DNA of 9,634 nt. Source: Deltaproteobacteria bacterium. GTDB taxonomy: Bacteria > Desulfobacterota > DSM-4660 > Desulfatiglandales > HGW-15. Under the pieces are notes generated by a model. The model ran no database searches, was not told the DNA's origin, and saw nothing but the letters and a program-made list of their open reading frames with translations. Each line of letters opens with the position of its first letter. Position 1 is the stretch's first letter. Positions 6,895 to 9,634 of the stretch are shown here, piece after piece. Where the stretch lies: positions 1-9,634 of the forward strand of contig JAFDHB010000180.1 of the NCBI GenBank assembly GCA_019308985.1. The letters run 5' to 3'. The position numbers and the translations under genes are program-made.

Positions 6895-7650
6895 GTGGTG
6901 GCCAAAACCCTTGATGAAGAAACCGCGAGGGAGGTCTTTAAAGTCATAGGTGATGAGAGGGCCAAGGCACCCTTCAGCGATCTGGCCTATGTCCCCTCTG
7001 AGACCCTGGTCAATATCATTCACGGGGAGCATCCTCAAACCATTGCCCTGATGCTCTCCTACATCCCGAAAGACAAGGCGGGAGAGATACTCAGCCTGTT
7101 GCCGGACGAACAGAAGGCGGATATTGCATTACGAATAATACACCTCGGCAATGTCCAGGAGGAGCTTGTCAGGGACCTTGACGAAGAGATCAAGAAGGAG
7201 CTATCCAAGATCGGGATTACGAGAAAAGGGTTTGACGGTCTGGAGACCCTGGCAAACATACTGAATGAAATGAACAGGAACACGGAAGAATATGTCCTAT
7301 CCCGAATAGAAGAGGAAGATAAGGACCTGGCGGAGGAGGTCAGGCAGAGGATGTTCGTCTTTGAAGACCTCATGGAGATAGATGACAGGGGATTCAGGGA
7401 GATCCTCCGCAACGTGGACAACCAGGTCCTGACAAAGGCACTAAAGACCGCCCCCGACGAGATGAAAGAGAAGATATTCGCCAATCTTTCTGAAAGGGCA
7501 TCAGCAATGCTCAGGGATGATATGGAGGTCATGGGCCCGGTCAGATTGAAAGAGGTCGAGGAGGCCCAGCAGCATATCATCAAGGTGGCCAAGGACCTAG
7601 AAAGAGAAGGAAAGATAGTCCTAAACACCAAGGAGGAGATCCTTGTCTGA
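6895..7650 (+). CDS. fliG: Flagellar motor switch protein FliG, middle and C-terminal domains (second half of frameshifted gene)
   Basis: This frame encodes the rest of FliG. Homology starts at about base 6877; the GTG at 6895, with AAAGGAG at 6876-6882 upstream, is the first possible restart if the split is real. In a repaired 321-residue protein the EHPQ motif of the middle domain (FliM binding) is at 115-118 and the MFVF hinge motif at 223-226. The torque-generating charges Lys254, Arg271, Asp278, Asp279 and Arg287 match E. coli Lys264, Arg281, Asp288, Asp289 and Arg297 with a constant offset of 10. Conservation of all five suggests recent damage or a sequence error rather than an old pseudogene. 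The stretch between the N-domain and EHPQ is about 18 residues shorter than in E. coli. It overlaps fliH by 8 bp. Confidence 0.9.
   Translation: MVAKTLDEETAREVFKVIGDERAKAPFSDLAYVPSETLVNIIHGEHPQTIALMLSYIPKDKAGEILSLLPDEQKADIALRIIHLGNVQEELVRDLDEEIKKELSKIGITRKGFDGLETLANILNEMNRNTEEYVLSRIEEEDKDLAEEVRQRMFVFEDLMEIDDRGFREILRNVDNQVLTKALKTAPDEMKEKIFANLSERASAMLRDDMEVMGPVRLKEVEEAQQHIIKVAKDLEREGKIVLNTKEEILV
7631..7636 (+). promoter_or_regulatory. Ribosome binding site that fixes the fliH TTG start
   Basis: AGGAGG lies 6 bases before the TTG at 7643, inside the end of fliG. No ATG or GTG occurs in the fliH frame until a GTG at 7742, which is already in the linker, so this site supports the TTG as the true start. 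Confidence 0.65.
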
Positions 7651-8407
7651 ACATCCCACAAATCCCAACCAGGGTACAGGGTCGTGTGCTGAATTCCGAT
7701 TCGAGGCATTAACAGAGCTTTGCACACCCGGTAAGAGGGAGGTGACCGAATTCGCTCCCCTCCACTCGGGGGACAAAGGGGGAGGCGGGTTTGTCCCTTT
7801 TGGGGCGGCGACACCCCCTCCTGATAAGGATGTGAAAGAAGACCCTGATATCCTGGACAAGGCACAGGAAAAGATCAGCCTTCTGGAAAAGGAGGCCTAT
7901 GAAAAGGGGTTTGCCCAGGGGGAAAGAGACGGATTTGACCTGGGAAGAAGAAAGGCGCAAAAGGCGATAGACCGCATAGAGGATCTTCTCAATCAGCTCA
8001 CTCGGATCAAGGAAGAGATCTTGAGGCGTTATGAAGAGGAGATCCTGGAACTGGTCTTTGAAATATCCAAGAAGATCACTTATCTCCATGTGGAATCAGA
8101 CAATCGTGTCTTGAGAGAGACTATATTGAATGCACTTCAACTGGCGGTCGAGAAGAGTGAAATCATCCTCAAGATCAACCCCGAGGACATGGATTATGTG
8201 GAACAGTTGCGGCCCGAGCTCTTCTCCAAATTCCAGGGGCTCAAGTCCATAATAGTCACCCCTGACCCTGCTATCGGCAGGGGGGGATGCTTCCTGGAAA
8301 CTCCGTACGGTGCAGTGGATGCCAGGATCGATACCAGGCTGGAAAAAATCCATAAATGCCTTGAAGAGACCTTCATGGGGGGAAAAGATGTCCCAGGGCA
8401 AGATTGA
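7643..8407 (+). CDS. fliH: Flagellar assembly protein FliH (export ATPase regulator)
   Basis: This 254-residue protein has the length and layout of FliH, the dimeric stator-like partner that holds FliI at the export gate. A variable N-terminus is followed by a Gly/Pro-rich linker (about 36-62). A G-x-x-x-G array comes next, Gly89, Gly93, Gly97 and Gly101 (KGFAQGERDGFDLGRRKA), the hallmark of FliH, with a long charged helix to about 145. The C-terminal domain (about 130-248) ends with IIVTPDPAIGRGGCFLETPYGAVDARIDTRL, split here as IIVTPDPAIGRGGCFLET and YGAVDARIDTRL, which matches the FliH/YscL/V-ATPase E family. The start is TTG with a strong AGGAGG. I see no N-terminal Trp pair like the one E. 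coli FliH uses to contact FliN and FlhA. The linker contains a palindromic G/C-rich insert at 7755-7797. It overlaps fliG by 8 bp and fliI by 20 bp. Confidence 0.92.
   Translation: MSEHPTNPNQGTGSCAEFRFEALTELCTPGKREVTEFAPLHSGDKGGGGFVPFGAATPPPDKDVKEDPDILDKAQEKISLLEKEAYEKGFAQGERDGFDLGRRKAQKAIDRIEDLLNQLTRIKEEILRRYEEEILELVFEISKKITYLHVESDNRVLRETILNALQLAVEKSEIILKINPEDMDYVEQLRPELFSKFQGLKSIIVTPDPAIGRGGCFLETPYGAVDARIDTRLEKIHKCLEETFMGGKDVPGQD
7755..7797. repeat. G/C-rich palindromic repeat-like insert inside fliH
   Basis: GGGACAAA (7770-7777) and TTTGTCCC (7790-7797) are a perfect 8-bp inverted repeat around a 12-base G-rich loop. CTCCCCT (7755-7761) can also pair with AGGGGGAG (7777-7784) with one bulge. 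The C-run/G-run composition is unlike the rest of the operon and is translated as P-L-H-S-G-D-K-G-G-G-G-F, resembling the peptides made when dispersed REP-like palindromes fall in coding sequence. I see only one copy in this window, so membership of a repeat family is inference. Confidence 0.5.
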
Positions 8408-9634
8408 AATAGGATGGAACAGGTACCTGGAGTCCTTGCGTACGTGCCGGCCCATCAGGCTGGAGGGCAGGGTGGTAAAGGTCGCTGGAATCGTGGCGGA
8501 AGGACACGGCCCCGGCCTCGGTATCGGGAGTCTCTGTGCCATTGAAAGCTCGGAAGGGTCCGACCTCCAGGCGGAAGTCATAGGATTCAAGGACAAGAGG
8601 GTTATTTTGATGCCTTTCGGGGAGACCCGGGGGATCAAGCCGGGGAGCAGGATCATTGACATAACCCACAGGCCGATGATCAAGGTGGGCGATGAATATT
8701 TAGGAAGGGTTATAGACGGCCTTGGACGACCCATTGACGGCAAGGGTGACATAGCAGGGAGCAAGGCACACCCTATTTACGGAAATACCCTCAACCCCTT
8801 GAACAGAGAGATCATCCAAGAGGTTATGGATGTGGGCGTGTCTTGCATCAATGCGCTTATCACATTAGGAAAGGGACAGAGGATAGCTATTATGTCCGGG
8901 TCAGGCGTAGGAAAGAGCGTCCTCATGGGTATGATCGCCAGAAACACATCGGCGGACGTGACCGTCATAGCCCTAATCGGGGAAAGGGGGCGTGAAGTCA
9001 GGGAGTTTGTAGAAAGGACCCTCGGGCACGAGGCATTGAAAAAATCCATTGTCGTGGCGGATACCTCCGACGCCCCTGCCCTTGTCAGGATAAGGGGGGC
9101 CTATCTTGCCACGGCAATGGCGGAATACTTCAGGGACAGAGGTCTGGATGTCATCCTGATGGTGGACTCCATCACCAGGTTCGCCATGTCCCTCCGGGAA
9201 ATCGGCCTGGCCGCAGGCGAGCCCCCTTCCTCAAAGGGGTATACCCCGAGCGTCTTCACCCAACTGCCCAAGCTTCTGGAAAGGACGGGCAAGGTTGAAG
9301 AAAGGGGCAGCATAACCGGCATCTATACCGTACTGGTGGAGGGAGATGACATGAATGAGCCTATAGCGGATGCCATACGCTCTATAGTGGATGGACATAT
9401 CGTACTTTCCCGCTCCCTGGCCCACAAAGGCCACTATCCCGCAATAGACGTACTTGCCAGTATCAGCAGGGTAATGAAAGATATCGTGCGCCGCGAGCAC
9501 TTGGACAATGCCAAAAAGCTGATAAGGGTACTTGCCGCATACAGGGATGCCGAAGACCTGATCAATATCGGCGCCTATGTCGACGGTAGCGATCCTGAGA
9601 TAGATTATGCCAAAAAGATGATTACAAGGATCAA
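8388..9634 (+). CDS. fliI: Flagellum-specific ATP synthase / export ATPase FliI, 3' end cut by window
   Basis: 415 codons are visible and the frame is open at the right edge; FliI is usually about 440 residues, so only a short C-terminal piece is missing. The N-terminal beta-barrel contains GRVVKVAGIVAEGHGPGLGI and leads to LGRVIDGLGRPID. The ATPase core has Walker A SGSGVGKS (170-177, Lys176), IGERGREV with Glu199 (the catalytic-glutamate position of the family), MVDSITRF with the Walker B Asp260, then the flagellar/type III segment REIGLAAGEPPSSKGYTPSVF. FliI powers and orders release of export substrates at the base of the flagellum together with FliH. The ATG overlaps the end of fliH by 20 bp, with a G-rich ribosome site at 8377-8383. 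The closely related type III secretion ATPase is excluded by the surrounding flagellar genes. Confidence 0.95.
   Translation, partial: MSQGKIEIGWNRYLESLRTCRPIRLEGRVVKVAGIVAEGHGPGLGIGSLCAIESSEGSDLQAEVIGFKDKRVILMPFGETRGIKPGSRIIDITHRPMIKVGDEYLGRVIDGLGRPIDGKGDIAGSKAHPIYGNTLNPLNREIIQEVMDVGVSCINALITLGKGQRIAIMSGSGVGKSVLMGMIARNTSADVTVIALIGERGREVREFVERTLGHEALKKSIVVADTSDAPALVRIRGAYLATAMAEYFRDRGLDVILMVDSITRFAMSLREIGLAAGEPPSSKGYTPSVFTQLPKLLERTGKVEERGSITGIYTVLVEGDDMNEPIADAIRSIVDGHIVLSRSLAHKGHYPAIDVLASISRVMKDIVRREHLDNAKKLIRVLAAYRDAEDLINIGAYVDGSDPEIDYAKKMITRI

Noticed and set aside
2434..7400. Frequent GACAGGG words spread over the window
   Set aside because: They usually read as Asp-Arg codons and reflect the strong AGG preference for arginine; spacing is irregular, so I do not call a repeat family.
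7059..7865. Long minus-strand open frame opposite fliG and fliH
   Set aside because: Its predicted product is Ser/Leu-rich with no recognisable domain, and it mirrors conserved FliG coding sequence, so it is a codon-bias shadow.

Overview
This window is a stretch of a bacterial flagellar gene cluster, and every gene lies on the + strand. In order it holds: an AMIN/TPR-repeat protein that enters from the left edge, an NtrC/FlrC-type sigma-54 activator, flgB, flgC, fliE, fliF, fliG (broken by a frameshift), fliH, and fliI running off the right edge. The organism should be a Gram-negative flagellated bacterium that uses sigma-54 for flagellar transcription. The pairing of a sigma-54 activator with the flgBC-fliEFGHI block, the AGG-rich arginine codon usage and the AMIN-TPR neighbour would fit Desulfobacterota or a related delta-type lineage. 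That placement is inference; no rRNA or other marker gene is present.

Left region (1-3801): the TPR gene and the regulator gene overlap by 29 bp, so they are probably translationally coupled. The TPR protein looks envelope-targeted through its AMIN-like domain, whereas the regulator is cytoplasmic. The regulator has all AAA+ and sigma-54 contact motifs, but its receiver domain has Glu instead of Asp at the phosphorylation position (residue 54) and Glu-Ser in place of the usual acidic pair. No histidine kinase gene sits beside it.

Junction (about 3718-3897): a near-consensus sigma-54 promoter overlaps the last codons of the regulator gene, 102 bp before the flgB start. A perfect 14-bp palindrome lies about 80 bp upstream of the predicted transcription start, and a 6-bp inverted repeat lies in the leader. 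The regulator gene therefore appears to carry the promoter, and perhaps the enhancer, of the structural operon that follows it.

Right region (3898-9634): this is a tightly packed operon for the proximal rod (FlgB, FlgC), the MS-ring to rod junction (FliE), the MS ring (FliF), the rotor switch (FliG) and the export ATPase with its regulator (FliI, FliH). Most junctions overlap or are 1-2 bp apart; the exception is an 89-bp spacer before fliF. fliG is interrupted near codon 65 by a net -1 (or +2) shift. fliH starts with TTG and carries an in-frame G/C-rich palindromic insertion in its linker.

Most of the window is a well-known flagellar system. The points worth following up are the atypical receiver domain, the promoter/enhancer arrangement embedded in the regulator gene, the AMIN-TPR partner, the fliG frameshift and the repeat inside fliH. 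I see no mobile element genes, tRNA, rRNA or CRISPR, and no minus-strand gene I would defend.
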